DNA from: Nostoc sp. MG11
Lineage (GTDB): Bacteria; Cyanobacteriota; Cyanobacteriia; Cyanobacteriales; Nostocaceae
Direction: 5' to 3'
NCBI RefSeq assembly: GCF_014904695.1
Contig: NZ_JACXXN010000004.1
Coordinates: forward strand, 1-64,000
Length of the DNA stretch: 64,000 nucleotides
The position numbers and the translations under genes were made by a program. The notes under the pieces are model-generated. The model did no database searches and was not told the DNA's origin. It saw only the letters and a list, made by a program, of their open reading frames with translations. This document shows positions 39,594 to 49,548 of the stretch, one piece after another. The first letter of the stretch is position 1. Each line of letters opens with the position of its first letter.

Positions 39594-40358
39594 AGAGTAG
39601 TTTTTCGCCTAACATAAATTTCTGTGAGCTTTATAACACAAAAAACATGATCAACAGCCATTTATATAATGTGTTGAAGCCATATTTTGCATTTATCTGA
39701 GTTCATTTGCTATTTTAGTGCGAGCTATTTTTATTAGCTCAGACCAGTGTGAAAAATATAGTTTAGGTGGCAACAGTATAAAGTAAACAAATATTTATAT
39801 TGAAGAAAATACTTGATGATCGTAAATATTGTACTAAGATGTAACCGCTTTATAAAAAATTTTACTTTTCTGGTGAAGCTAAATTAAATCTTTGAGGAGT
39901 ATAATGAAATATAAATATCTTAGGTAAGAGATTGCGTTAATATTACTTCCTTTGCATTTAAATATTTTCTGCTTCATAAAAATTTTAAAATAAAATATTA
40001 AAAATTTTAAATAAATTAACTTTCAGGATGCTGAGTTTGGCTTGAATCTATATTTATTTGAACAGGATTTTGCCATATCTGTATCGTAGACTACTTCTGA
40101 ACAGCTTATTAAAGTAGGAGATTGAATCTCACAGTCACAAACTTTTATTGTTGATTGAGATTTAACTTCATCAAGCTTCAGCAGGTAAACAGGTCAATAA
40201 AAGATTATACATTCGATTAATTGTCCCAAATTCTCAACTAAGTGATTTCACTATTTATTTAATAAAAAACATCGCTTATTATTAGTTAACAATATTGTTT
40301 TGCTTGTTACTATTTATCAAGTATAAAACATAATTCCCCGCATAATAGGCAGGTAAAA
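39594..40358. other. divergent intergenic region, AT-rich
   Basis: 765 bp without an ORF between two divergent gene sets. Very low GC, with many A/T runs. It probably contains both promoters, but no clear box is visible. Confidence 0.5.
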
Positions 40359-43300
40359 GTGTTTCCTGAAAGGGTGCAAGATTCCATTAACCAAATCGAC
40401 GAAACTGGAAAAACGGTACAGATGATAGACATCAGCAATGTCGAACGACAAGCCGCTTCTGTATCTGTACAGAGAAGCAAGCTACGCACGGCGTCTACAG
40501 ACTTATCTTTGAGTTTCAGCAAATTACCAGAAGTAGTATTAGACGCAACAAATCAAGACTTAGAAATTGGAGTTGAGGAATCAGCAACAGAGTTAATCAA
40601 AGCATTAGAACAACTACAATTGGAAATCGCAAAACGCCAAGAAACTGAAGAAAAGTTACGTCAAAAAACATCAGAATTGGCAGCAATTTTGCAAGTGATT
40701 CCCGATATATATTTACGCCTCAATACTGATGGAACCATCCTAGATTACAAGGCTGGAAAGACGCAGTGTTTGGATAAGTTACCAGGATTTGTTCATGGTA
40801 AATCGCTACTAGAATGTCTACCTTCTGCTGTAGGAATACGCTTTCGGCAAGCAATAAATCAAGTACTGGAGACTAAATCCTTAGTTAGTTTTGAATATAC
40901 ATTACCATTATCAACAGAGAACAGTAATTTTGAAGCTAGGTTATTACCTCTACAAGAGCAGCAAATCATAGTTCTTGTCCGCCACATCAGCGACAGAATG
41001 CAACTAGCATTGATAGAAAATGATGTCAAGTTTCGCAGCATTGTAGAAAACGCCAATAACATTATTTTTGCACTAACACTTGAGGGAGTCTTTTCTTATA
41101 TTTCTCCTAACTGGACTGACATCTTAGGACATGAGGTTGCGGAGGTTGAAGGTAAATCCTTTATTCCCTTTGTGCATCCCGATGATGTGCCAATCTGTGC
41201 AGATTATTTCCAAAGAGTTTTGACAACAGGCGAAAAGCAAGACCCAATTGAATATCGGGTAAAACATAAAGATGGCGATTGGCGATGGCATACAAGCAAC
41301 TCATCCACTATAAAAGATGCTAGTGGCAATGCTTTGTACTTCGTTGGTATTTGTCATGACACTACTGATCGCAAACAAACGCAAGAGGCGTTAGCAGAGC
41401 GAGCGCGATTAGCGGATTTTCGTGCCGATGTAGACGCTGCCCTTGCTCAGAGTTCCACCTTACAGTGCATGATGCGCCGCTGCACTGAAGCTTTAGTTAA
41501 ACATATCGATGCCGCGTTTGCTCGTCTCTGGATACTAAACAAACAAGAGAATGTACTAGAGTTGCAAGTCAGTTCTGGAATGTACACCCATATTGACGGG
41601 CCCCATAGATGTGTGCCAGTCGGTCAATTCAAAATTGGTTTGATTGCTCAAGAAGGCAAACCTCACTTAACCAACTCTGTATTGACAGATCCGCGAGTCA
41701 GTAATCGAGAGTGGACACAGCGTGAGGGTATGGTTGCCTTTGCAGGCTATCCCTTAATTGTTGAAGGTGAAACTGTAGGGGTTATAGCTATGTTTTCTCG
41801 GCAAGCCGTAACGGAATCTACTTTCATCGCTCTAGAATTTGCTGCTCAAGATATTGCTATTGGCATCAAACGCAAACAAGCCGAAGAAGCACTAATAGAA
41901 AGTGAGGAGCGTTTTCGCCATCTTGTGGAAACTACCAACGATGGGGTATGGCAGTTAGATCGCCAAGGGGTTTACACTTACGTTAGCCAAAAAATCCGTG
42001 ATATTTTGGGGTACGAGCCAGAAGAAGTATTAGGCAAAACTTTTTTTGACTTGATGCCACCAGCAGAAGCGAGCCGAGTCAAAAAACTTTTTCAGGATCT
42101 AACCAACTCCAAACAGCCTTTAATCAATCTCGAAAACAAAAATCTTCACAAGCACGGACAATTGGTTGTTCTGGAAACCAATGGAGTTCCTTTCTTTGAT
42201 GCATCCGGTAATTACCTGGGTTATCGCGGCGTTTATCGAGACATTACCAATCGCAAACAAGCAGAGGAAGCTTTGCAAGCTCTTGTAGCCGGAACAGCTG
42301 CGGTAACGGGCAAAGAATTTTTCTCTGCCTTAGTGCGTCATTTGGCAGATGCTCTGGGAGTCCGTTATGTCGTAATTGCAGAAACAATCGACGAAGACCT
42401 CAGCAGGGCGAGAGTTTTATCATTCTGGGCTGATGACAAGCTTTTAGATACTTTCGAGTATGAGCTAGCTAACACGCCTTGCGAAGTTGTGTTGCAAGAG
42501 GGGATGCGTTTCTACTCCTCTGGTGTGCAGCAACTATTTCCCCAAGACAAGGACTTATTGGCGCTCAATGCTGAAAGTTACTTGGGAGTGCCACTTATGG
42601 ATACATTCGGTGTATCCATAGGTCATCTTTGCGTGTTGGATACGAAGCCGATATTGCAAGACGAGCGCTGCAAAGCTATTGTCAGTATTTTTGCTGCTAG
42701 AGCCACAGCAGAACTACAACGCCAGCGCACAGAAACCGCTTTACGGAAATCGGAAGCTAAATTTAGGGCGATCGCTCAGCGGGAAGCACTGCTTAACCGT
42801 CTTGCTAGTCAAATTCGAGCTTCTTTAGAACTCAATTACATTTTAGAAACCGCAGTGCAGGAAATCCGCAACTTATTCCAAATTGATCGCTGCGCTTTCT
42901 TTTGGTATCGACAAAACACTGAGCTACCCTACTGGGAATGTGTATATGAAGCGAAAAATTCTAGCTTACACAGTCTAGTGAAAGTCCAAGCAACTCATCC
43001 AGGAGTTGAACTAATAGCCACAAAAACCTTAAACAGAGAAATCATCCGCATCGATGATGTTAATCAGAAAGGCGATGGCGAAACGCCTACCTCCGGTGAT
43101 CGCATCGCACAACAATTTTTGCATGATTTTGGTTTCACCGCCTTTATGTCATTGCCTGTACACACTCAATCAGGTGAAATTGGAGCATTTAGTTGTGGTT
43201 ACTGTAATGGCTTGCGACATTGGCTGGATAGTGAAGTCGAATTACTACAAGCAGTGACAGATCAACTGGCGATCGCAATTGACCAAGCCAAACTTTATAC

Positions 43301-44369
43301 ACAAAGTCGCATCGCTGCCCAGACTGCTCAAGATAAAGCACAGCAGTTAGAAGCGGCTTTGCTAGCCCTTCAACAAACCCAGGCTCAATTAATTCAAACT
43401 GAAAAAATGTCTAGTTTGGGACAGTTAGTGGCAGGTATTGCCCATGAAATTAATAATCCAGTCAATTTCATTTACGGTAATATCAGCCACGCCAGTGAGC
43501 ATGTCAGAGATTTGCTGCACTTAGTAGAACTTTATCAACGCTACTGCCCACCAATACCAGAAATTAAACAAGAAATCAACGCGATTGATTTAGATTTTCT
43601 CAGCCAAGATTTGCCCAAAATTCTAGATTCTATGAATATGGGAGCCGAACGTATTCGGCAGATTGTCATATCTTTACGCAATTTTTCTCGTCTAGATGAA
43701 GACGGCATGAAGCGAGTAGATATCCATGAAGGCATTGATAGCACCCTGCTACTGTTGCAAAGTCGCCTGAAAGCTAAACCAGAAGTTCCCGAAATCCAAG
43801 TGATCCAGGAGTATGGTAACTTACCACAGGTAGTGTGTCACGCCGGACAGATGAATCAAGTATTTATGAATCTGTTGACAAATGCGATCGATGCTTTGGA
43901 AGAGTCATTTGTCATTAGTCATCTCTTACAAAGTTCTGTTCGCCCGAAGTTTGGATCGGAGGAAGCCTCCGCTCCAACTTCTCTCCGGAAATCGGTGCTC
44001 AGACTTTGCGCTTTGTCATTAGAAAACAACTCTCAACAAGGGATAAAGGATCTAGACACCCTTCAAGTGACTTCCCGTAGGTTAGGACAAATGGATTCTC
44101 CACAAATTCGTATTAGCACCCTTGTCCAAGAAGAGTACGTAATAATCCGCATTGCTGATAATGGTCTAGGAATGACTGAAGAAGTTTGCAACCGACTATT
44201 TGACCCTTTCTTCACTACAAAACCTGTGGGCAAAGGCACTGGCATGGGATTATCAATTAGCTATCAAATTGTTGTCAAAAACCACCGTGGTCAACTCCAG
44301 TGTATTTCAGCACCAGGCGAGGGAGCAGAGTTTGTAATTACAATTCCACTACAGCAGCAACTATCTTAA
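40359..44369 (+). CDS. multi-PAS/GAF sensor histidine kinase (1336 aa)
   Basis: Domains: N-terminal coiled coil, PAS about 90-205, PAS/PAC 222-340 (NIIFALTLEGVFSYISPNW), GAF 350-505 and PAS 516-635 (DGVWQLDRQGVYTYVS). GAF 640-790 and GAF 805-985 follow. A coiled coil leads to HisKA with H1029 in VAGIAHEINNPVNFIYGN, then HATPase_c 1130-1330 (NAIDALEES, DNGLGMT, GTGMGLSI). The start is GTG 40359 (AGG 5 bp upstream) or ATG 40422. An abnormal insertion of about 60 residues (1184-1246) lies between the N- and G1-boxes and is bounded in part by 11-bp direct repeats. No GAF has a clear bilin Cys. Signal and partner regulator unknown. Confidence 0.9.
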   Translation: MFPERVQDSINQIDETGKTVQMIDISNVERQAASVSVQRSKLRTASTDLSLSFSKLPEVVLDATNQDLEIGVEESATELIKALEQLQLEIAKRQETEEKLRQKTSELAAILQVIPDIYLRLNTDGTILDYKAGKTQCLDKLPGFVHGKSLLECLPSAVGIRFRQAINQVLETKSLVSFEYTLPLSTENSNFEARLLPLQEQQIIVLVRHISDRMQLALIENDVKFRSIVENANNIIFALTLEGVFSYISPNWTDILGHEVAEVEGKSFIPFVHPDDVPICADYFQRVLTTGEKQDPIEYRVKHKDGDWRWHTSNSSTIKDASGNALYFVGICHDTTDRKQTQEALAERARLADFRADVDAALAQSSTLQCMMRRCTEALVKHIDAAFARLWILNKQENVLELQVSSGMYTHIDGPHRCVPVGQFKIGLIAQEGKPHLTNSVLTDPRVSNREWTQREGMVAFAGYPLIVEGETVGVIAMFSRQAVTESTFIALEFAAQDIAIGIKRKQAEEALIESEERFRHLVETTNDGVWQLDRQGVYTYVSQKIRDILGYEPEEVLGKTFFDLMPPAEASRVKKLFQDLTNSKQPLINLENKNLHKHGQLVVLETNGVPFFDASGNYLGYRGVYRDITNRKQAEEALQALVAGTAAVTGKEFFSALVRHLADALGVRYVVIAETIDEDLSRARVLSFWADDKLLDTFEYELANTPCEVVLQEGMRFYSSGVQQLFPQDKDLLALNAESYLGVPLMDTFGVSIGHLCVLDTKPILQDERCKAIVSIFAARATAELQRQRTETALRKSEAKFRAIAQREALLNRLASQIRASLELNYILETAVQEIRNLFQIDRCAFFWYRQNTELPYWECVYEAKNSSLHSLVKVQATHPGVELIATKTLNREIIRIDDVNQKGDGETPTSGDRIAQQFLHDFGFTAFMSLPVHTQSGEIGAFSCGYCNGLRHWLDSEVELLQAVTDQLAIAIDQAKLYTQSRIAAQTAQDKAQQLEAALLALQQTQAQLIQTEKMSSLGQLVAGIAHEINNPVNFIYGNISHASEHVRDLLHLVELYQRYCPPIPEIKQEINAIDLDFLSQDLPKILDSMNMGAERIRQIVISLRNFSRLDEDGMKRVDIHEGIDSTLLLLQSRLKAKPEVPEIQVIQEYGNLPQVVCHAGQMNQVFMNLLTNAIDALEESFVISHLLQSSVRPKFGSEEASAPTSLRKSVLRLCALSLENNSQQGIKDLDTLQVTSRRLGQMDSPQIRISTLVQEEYVIIRIADNGLGMTEEVCNRLFDPFFTTKPVGKGTGMGLSISYQIVVKNHRGQLQCISAPGEGAEFVITIPLQQQLS
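43908..44022 (+). repeat. direct repeats TTTGTCATTAG flanking an in-frame insert in the kinase
   Basis: The 11-mer occurs at 43908-43918 and 44012-44022, 104 bp apart. The DNA between carries a GC-rich palindrome (GGAGGAAGCCTCCGCTCC) of the type seen in intergenic repeats, and translates into Ser/Leu/Arg-rich sequence atypical of HATPase domains. Confidence 0.75.
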
Positions 44370-44441
44370 CTTGCACCATTCTCAATGAGTCAACTATCTT
44401 AACTGGCGTGGCACAGCTAAAATAGTGCATTAGCTTTCCTC

Positions 44442-44492
44442 TTGTGGGATGGGCGTCTCGCCCGTCCGGTGCGGGCGAGAAGCCCACACTAC
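44442..44492. repeat. inverted repeat TGTGGG...GGGCGTCTCGCCCG
   Basis: A dispersed cyanobacterial palindrome (TGTGGGATGGGCGTCTCGCCC against GGGCGAGAAGCCCACA), located 70 bp past the kinase stop, between convergent genes. Confidence 0.75.
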
Positions 44493-44521
44493 AAGAAAAT
44501 TTATGGACTTAAGCCCTATTC

Positions 44522-44570
44522 AGTCTTTTTTAAAAGACTTTTGCTATTAGCCTAAGAATGAATTCTTAGG
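44522..44570. terminator. two hairpins between convergent kinase and TIR-like genes
   Basis: AGTCTTTTTTAAAAGACT (44522-44539) and CCTAAGAATGAATTCTTAGG (44551-44570) are near-perfect palindromes in the short gap between convergent genes. A bidirectional terminator is likely, although T-runs are short. Confidence 0.5.
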
Positions 44571-44592
44571 CGGTTATTGGAACTTAGCTTTT

Positions 44593-45363
44593 TCAAAAAA
44601 ACAATTTAAACCGTGCTAGCTGGTTTTTGATCGCCCCTGTCAGCATTTTATTTAGTTCTTTACTGTCTTGGAATTGCAAAATTTGCTGCGTGGGCAAGTC
44701 AAAGGGAAATTGCCCATCTAAATTTGGGCGTTGCATTTGTGCTAATAAAATTTGTTCAGAGCGCTTACTTTGGATGGCATAACCAATTTCAATACAGACA
44801 TTAGGACTAGGAATCAATTGCAGAGTTTCTTTGCCATCGATGCTAGTAATGGGTGTGGTGTCTGCAATAAATAACAAGCTCTTACGGATTTTTCGCATGA
44901 TGGTGCGGTTAAGCCGTAGAGGAGCATCACTAGGTCGGGAGGATTCTACTAATTCTAAAGGGAGACGCGATCGCAAGTTTAAAGTTACCAAAGCTTTTTG
45001 CAGTTCTTCCCTCAGAAGATCACTAGCTGCGGCATACTCAGTTTGATAGCACAAAAAAATAGTTGGTTCTAACTGAGCTAATAGCGCTTGCTTGGTGAAA
45101 TAAATTTCATGACTTATCAAGTCAATGTTAGCTACACAATAGCCACCACTACCCTCAATATAAAACTCAATATTTTCTCCTTCCAGATAATGCCTAAACC
45201 AAGTTGATTTTTTAACTTCGTCGCTTTCTTCCAAAAAGTCTGCTCGCAAACCTGTTTTCAGCAGACTTTTTTTACTTAGGCGAATATCTGGCTGACGTTT
45301 TTCCAGTTCTGGAATCGGCTCATAATCCTGAAGATACCATGCTCTGAGCGCAATAATTGACAT
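44593..45363 (-). CDS. TIR-like / nucleotide-processing fold protein, 256 aa
   Basis: Residues 100-250 look like a TIR or nucleoside-deoxyribosyltransferase-type Rossmann fold: strand TIFLCYQTEY (101-110), helix AAASDLLREELQKAL, strand KSLLFIADTTPI, then SPNVCIEIGYA (186-196). The last matches the SPNVxxExGYA catalytic-glutamate block (E192) of TIR-like NAD hydrolases, and is followed by FPFDLPTQQILQF. The first 95 residues are a separate, unrecognised domain containing FYIEGSGGYCVANIDL. It stands alone, convergent to a histidine kinase. NAD cleavage or nucleotide binding is an inference from motif pattern only. Confidence 0.65.
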   Translation of the reverse strand: MSIIALRAWYLQDYEPIPELEKRQPDIRLSKKSLLKTGLRADFLEESDEVKKSTWFRHYLEGENIEFYIEGSGGYCVANIDLISHEIYFTKQALLAQLEPTIFLCYQTEYAAASDLLREELQKALVTLNLRSRLPLELVESSRPSDAPLRLNRTIMRKIRKSLLFIADTTPITSIDGKETLQLIPSPNVCIEIGYAIQSKRSEQILLAQMQRPNLDGQFPFDLPTQQILQFQDSKELNKMLTGAIKNQLARFKLFF

Positions 45364-46009
45364 AAGGCGCTATTTCAAATAAATGCTATTAAACTTCTGT
45401 ATAAGTTTACACCCAGAGAAGGTCTAATCTGAGATTTATCTTTAAACACAACAACACCCAACCTCTACTAGCTTAATTATTTCCTCCCCTTGTTTCTTCT
45501 AGCCAGGGATGTACTAACTTTCATCACTGTTGTAAACAAGCAATGAAAACCAGTGACAGCGCCCCCTAATTTTCCACATTTGAGGAAATAACAGTGTTCG
45601 TGTTGGGTGTTGCTGGGTTTTGACGAGACAGATTTAAATTAAACAGCGTTTTTTACCTCTTACTACATTGCATCATGCAGCTGTTGTATCTGCCAGGGAA
45701 GCTTTAGTTGCTTCAATTATTAAATTAGCATCTGTGGATGGGATTGATTTTTTTCTGCAACTAAACTTTACTTTTGTAGAATGAAGTATGAAATCAATCC
45801 AGCAGATAAATTTAGTTGCTTTGTATTGTCAGAAAACTCCTTGTTTGTCATCCAAGTCAATAGACTACAGTTTATAGATGACTGATAAATCCTTTTTTGG
45901 CTCTACTAAAAATTTTATTAACAATCCTTTGGATAAGTTGAGCAAGTACTCAGTAAAATTTTAAGTTTTGAAACTTAAGTTTTTCCTCAGCCTTAAGGTA
46001 GAGACATGA
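45364..46009. other. gene-free stretch between TIR-like gene and kinase pseudogene
   Basis: 646 bp, AT-rich, with no coding ORF and no recognised RNA or repeat. Confidence 0.5.
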
Positions 46010-48052
46010 TTAATCGCCTAGCTGCTGTTGACTATTGACTCTGCTTGGAGGTTTGAGGGGAATCTCAATCCAGAACTCTGTACCTTTACCAGGTTCGGTG
46101 ATGCACTCCATTAATCCACCATGCTTTTCTACAATAATCTGATAGCTAATTGCTAATCCCAATCCTGTACCCCTACCCACAGGCTTAGTAGTGAAAAAGG
46201 GATCAAAAATTAGCTTTTTCACTTCTTCAGTCATTCCAAGCCCATTGTCAGCAATGCGAACCAATATATGAGAGTTGTCTGCTGATATTTTGGTATAAAT
46301 CCGAATGGTAGGGATTAGGGAAGGAGAGAGTTCACCAGTTTTATTCACTCTCCCACTCTCCAATTCTCTCGCTTCTTCTTTATCCTGTATCAGAGCATCA
46401 ATGGCATTACTGATAATGTTCATAAATACCTGATTCATCTGTCCTGCATAGTATTCTACTAGTGGCAAATCGCCATAGTCTTTGATTACTTCAATGCCAG
46501 GAAACTCAGCATTTGATTTCAGTCGATGCTGCAAAATTAGTAAAGTATTGTCTATGCCTTCATGTAAGTTAACGAGCTTGTATTCAGCTTCATCTAGGCG
46601 AGAAAAATTTCGTAACTACAGCACTATTGAGCGAATGTGATCGGCTCCTACTTGCATTGAATTGATGATTTTTGGTAAGTCTTGTACCAAAAAGTCAAAA
46701 TCGATCGCATCGATTACTGAGCGAATTTCACCTTCAGGGTGAGGATAGTGTAATTGGTAAAGATGTAAAATTTCAATGATTGTTCGAGTTCAGCAGTTTG
46801 CTCTTGCACCCGACGTTCTAAGTTAGCATTGAGCGCTTGTACCTGTTTGTACATTTGCTGCTGCTGAATTGCCATTGAGAATTGAAAGTACAGGGCTTGT
46901 GCTAGTGACTTCCAGCTTCCACTCGGACGCTTGGCCCTTTTTTTGCTCTCGCCAAACCTCAAAAGAAAGCTGAGGTAGCATTTATCGCCGATTCTCGTCA
47001 CATTGTCCTGCCCAGAGAATTTCTGTGTCAAATTCAGAGCGAAAAATGCTCAACACACCGATAAACTTTTCGCGGTAATGTAGGGGAATCACCATGATTC
47101 CCCGAATCCGAGTTGGTTGGAATGCTAAAGCCAAAACTCGCAAACGTGGTTCTTTATAAATGTCGGTAATTGCCCAAACATTACCTGGTTTAAACTCAGC
47201 TATGCAGTTTTGCCATACGGGATGTTGTTCGATAATACTGTTTTCTAATTCGTATGGTAGTGTCGGCTGGATACCCGAAGTGTGTAGTTCTTCACTCTGT
47301 TCAATGTAAAGTCTGCCACTTACTCCGCTGAAGGCAGTAATGACTTCTTCTAATGCTTCTTGCAACTGGATTGTGGGCAATCTATGCAACAGTGTAGTCA
47401 CTCGGTTGATAGTAGCTTCTAGCTCTTGCTTGGTACGGGCCTCGGTAAGTAAGTTACTTTGAGCGATCGCGATCGCTACTTGATCAGCAACTTGCTGCAA
47501 TACATTGAGTTCTCGCTTTAAAATAGTTCGTGGTTGACTGTGGTGGGATACTAACAATCCCCACAATTCAGGCTTTGTTGATTGTCCTTTGGGATAACAA
47601 TGTAAAATTGGCACTACTACCGATGACTGCACGCCCATTGTCTTCAAGTAGTGAATATGACACGGGTCTACCTGCCGATATAAGATATTCTCAGTTTGTA
47701 AGCTTTCGCCAGTTTCTTTTGACTGTAGAGGTGATAGTCCTATCTTCCCGTTAGCTACATCCACAATTGCACGTTGCCGCGCTGACACAAACATCTCTCT
47801 TGCTTCTTGAGGAATATCATGAGCGGGGAAGTTCAAACCTAATAGAGATGGTAGACATTGCTCATGGATAGATTCGGCAATCACTTCACCACTACCATCG
47901 GCAGCAAACCGATATACCTTCACTCGATCTGTACCCAAAAATGTCCGAACTTCAGCAACGGTAGTTGTTAATATATCTTGAAGTTCTAGCGATCGCCTAA
48001 TCTGTTTTGTCATCTGGTGCAGTAAACTTTCTTGGTCTGAGCTTTGCTGCAA
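46010..48052 (-). pseudogene. phytochrome/CBCR-type GAF histidine kinase, broken and without H-box
   Basis: Reading 5' to 3' on the minus strand: GAF1 residues 14-200 is of the phytochrome/cyanobacteriochrome class, with the bilin-attachment pair C131-H132 in DPCHIHYLKTMGV. GAF2 follows. Then come a nonsense TAA (46984-46982, in place of Gln: NRR-stop-MLPQLSFEVW), a frameshift near 46915, and a junction near 46775. There the coiled coil (QTAELEQS) runs straight into IEILHLYQLHYPHPEGE, so the whole SSLGQLVAGxAHExNNP H-box is deleted. A nonsense TAG follows at 46618-46616 (IVL-stop-LRNFSRLDE), then an intact HATPase_c to 46010. It cannot autophosphorylate. Start is TTG or 5' truncated. Confidence 0.85.
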
Positions 48053-48439
48053 CTCTTTTGGTTTATCAGTAAATGTAATTGTTTATGTATACAAAAACTG
48101 AAGTGTAATTTTTTTATAATTGTTTTTAATGAGAATTTCTTATTTAGAATCTATTAATTTTCGAGTCTAAAGTTAAGAAAATCTTTATTTTTTTACTTAT
48201 TAATCTTATATTCTCAATTTTGAAAAAATTTCAGTAATATCACTCAAATTATTGTCTTTATTATCGCCTTTTATTGAAGATATTTTTTTCTATTTTTATC
48301 ACTTACTTCATGTGAATTAAGATTTATTGTGGTGAAATAAGCAATTATTTTTAATTTTTTTAAAGCTTGTTGTCTGGGGGAATATCTTCATTCCCCACTT
48401 ACTACTAGTTGATAATTTAATGTAAATATTCAAACTAGC
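48053..48439. other. AT-rich gene-free stretch
   Basis: 387 bp, extremely A/T-rich, with no ORF and nothing recognised. It probably includes the former kinase promoter. Confidence 0.5.
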
Positions 48440-48910
48440 TTATTCGGAAATTACAGACAAAAATATTAACTTGCGGATTTCTTCACGCACACTCATGAGA
48501 ATTTTACCGAGATGGTTATCACCAGTTTTACTAGCACCACAGCCCCAGAAATAGTCAGTTGGGGAGTTTTCCACCAAAGTTTCATCTTCTGTAGTCAAGA
48601 GAACTTCTCTAATCTCAGCATGAGCGAGAAATTTTTTAAGTACAGCTTCTCGCATAACTTGAGTTTTGACCAAATCCCAGTCTTGACGACATTTGCGGGT
48701 GCTACAACGACCCAAAGCAGCAGCTTCTTCTGGGGTCGCAGCGGCATGTATGAGGGGTATAATCACCGCATCTATACTGCCCACAAACTTTTGTGCTTGA
48801 TAATAATGCTCAACTGTTGACCAGTAAGTTCCCTGGATGTGGATTCCGTGGGGAGAAAAGTTAGAAAAACAGCCATAAGGCTGCCAAACCTTATAAAAGT
48901 AAATGGTCAT
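48440..48910 (-). CDS. NADAR-family protein (YbiA-like), 156 aa
   Basis: Complete single NADAR domain: YGCFSNFSPHGI near the N-terminus, the TVEHYYQAQKF block (about 32-42), then GRCSTRKCRQDWDLVKTQVMREAVLKKF, LLTTEDETLVENSPTDYFWGCG and GKILMSVREEI. NADAR proteins act on N-glycosidic bonds of ADP-ribose-type or riboflavin-precursor molecules; members reverse ADP-ribosylation of guanine or deal with NAD-derived products. Length and catalytic Glu/Trp/Asp pattern are normal. It lies near a TIR-like gene (3 kb away), but they are not an operon. Confidence 0.88.
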   Translation of the reverse strand: MTIYFYKVWQPYGCFSNFSPHGIHIQGTYWSTVEHYYQAQKFVGSIDAVIIPLIHAAATPEEAAALGRCSTRKCRQDWDLVKTQVMREAVLKKFLAHAEIREVLLTTEDETLVENSPTDYFWGCGASKTGDNHLGKILMSVREEIRKLIFLSVISE

Positions 48911-49059
48911 TTGAAAATTGCTCTTTAATATATATCAACTTCTATAATGCCCGTAGATGCTGACAGGAAATTCTCTACTTGAGATTGAATGCTCGTACTT
49001 GCCTCAAGATAGAAGATATTGCTCCCAAAAGAGTTTTATTGTGATACAGAAGCCTATCT

Positions 49060-49548
49060 ATGAGGTTAATGATGGAGGCCAAGAGTGAAACTATTAACGG
49101 AAACACACCGCTAATCACTGCTGGAATTGTTCTTGGTGTGGGTTTGGGAGGGTTTGTTGATGGTATTCTCCTGCATCAACTACTCCAGTGGCATCACATG
49201 CTGAGCAACGTTCGACCTCTGACAACCACCGCAAATATCGATTTAAATATGTTGTGGGATGGGTTATTTCATGCCTTTGACTGGGTAATGACCGTAGTAG
49301 GAATAGTCTTGCTATGGCGGGCGGGAGGGCGTGACGATGTTGCTTGGTCATCACAGACCTTTGTTGGCTCGTTGCTAATTGGTGCTGGGTTGTTTGACTT
49401 GGTTGAAGGTGTAATTGACCACCAAATTCTTGGTATCCACCATGTGAAACCAGGGCCGAATCAGTTAGCTTGGGATTTAGGATTTCTTTTATTCGGTGCG
49501 TTAGTTGTTGCGATCGGCTGGATAATGATCAAAAAAGAGTCAAAATAA
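49060..49548 (+). CDS. DUF2243 membrane protein, 162 aa
   Basis: Four predicted transmembrane helices (about 18-38, 67-90, 100-120, 133-155). Conserved His-rich motifs are GGFVDGILLHQLLQWHHML, DGLFHAFDWV and DLVEGVIDHQILGIHHV. These paired FDG/LHQ...HH repeats define DUF2243 and suggest metal or haem binding within the membrane, but the function is unknown. The start could be ATG 49060, 49069 or 49072. Confidence 0.88.
   Translation: MRLMMEAKSETINGNTPLITAGIVLGVGLGGFVDGILLHQLLQWHHMLSNVRPLTTTANIDLNMLWDGLFHAFDWVMTVVGIVLLWRAGGRDDVAWSSQTFVGSLLIGAGLFDLVEGVIDHQILGIHHVKPGPNQLAWDLGFLLFGALVVAIGWIMIKKESK

Noticed and set aside
46714-47031. 105-aa ORF as a separate gene
   Set aside because: It is the middle, frameshifted segment of the degraded kinase.
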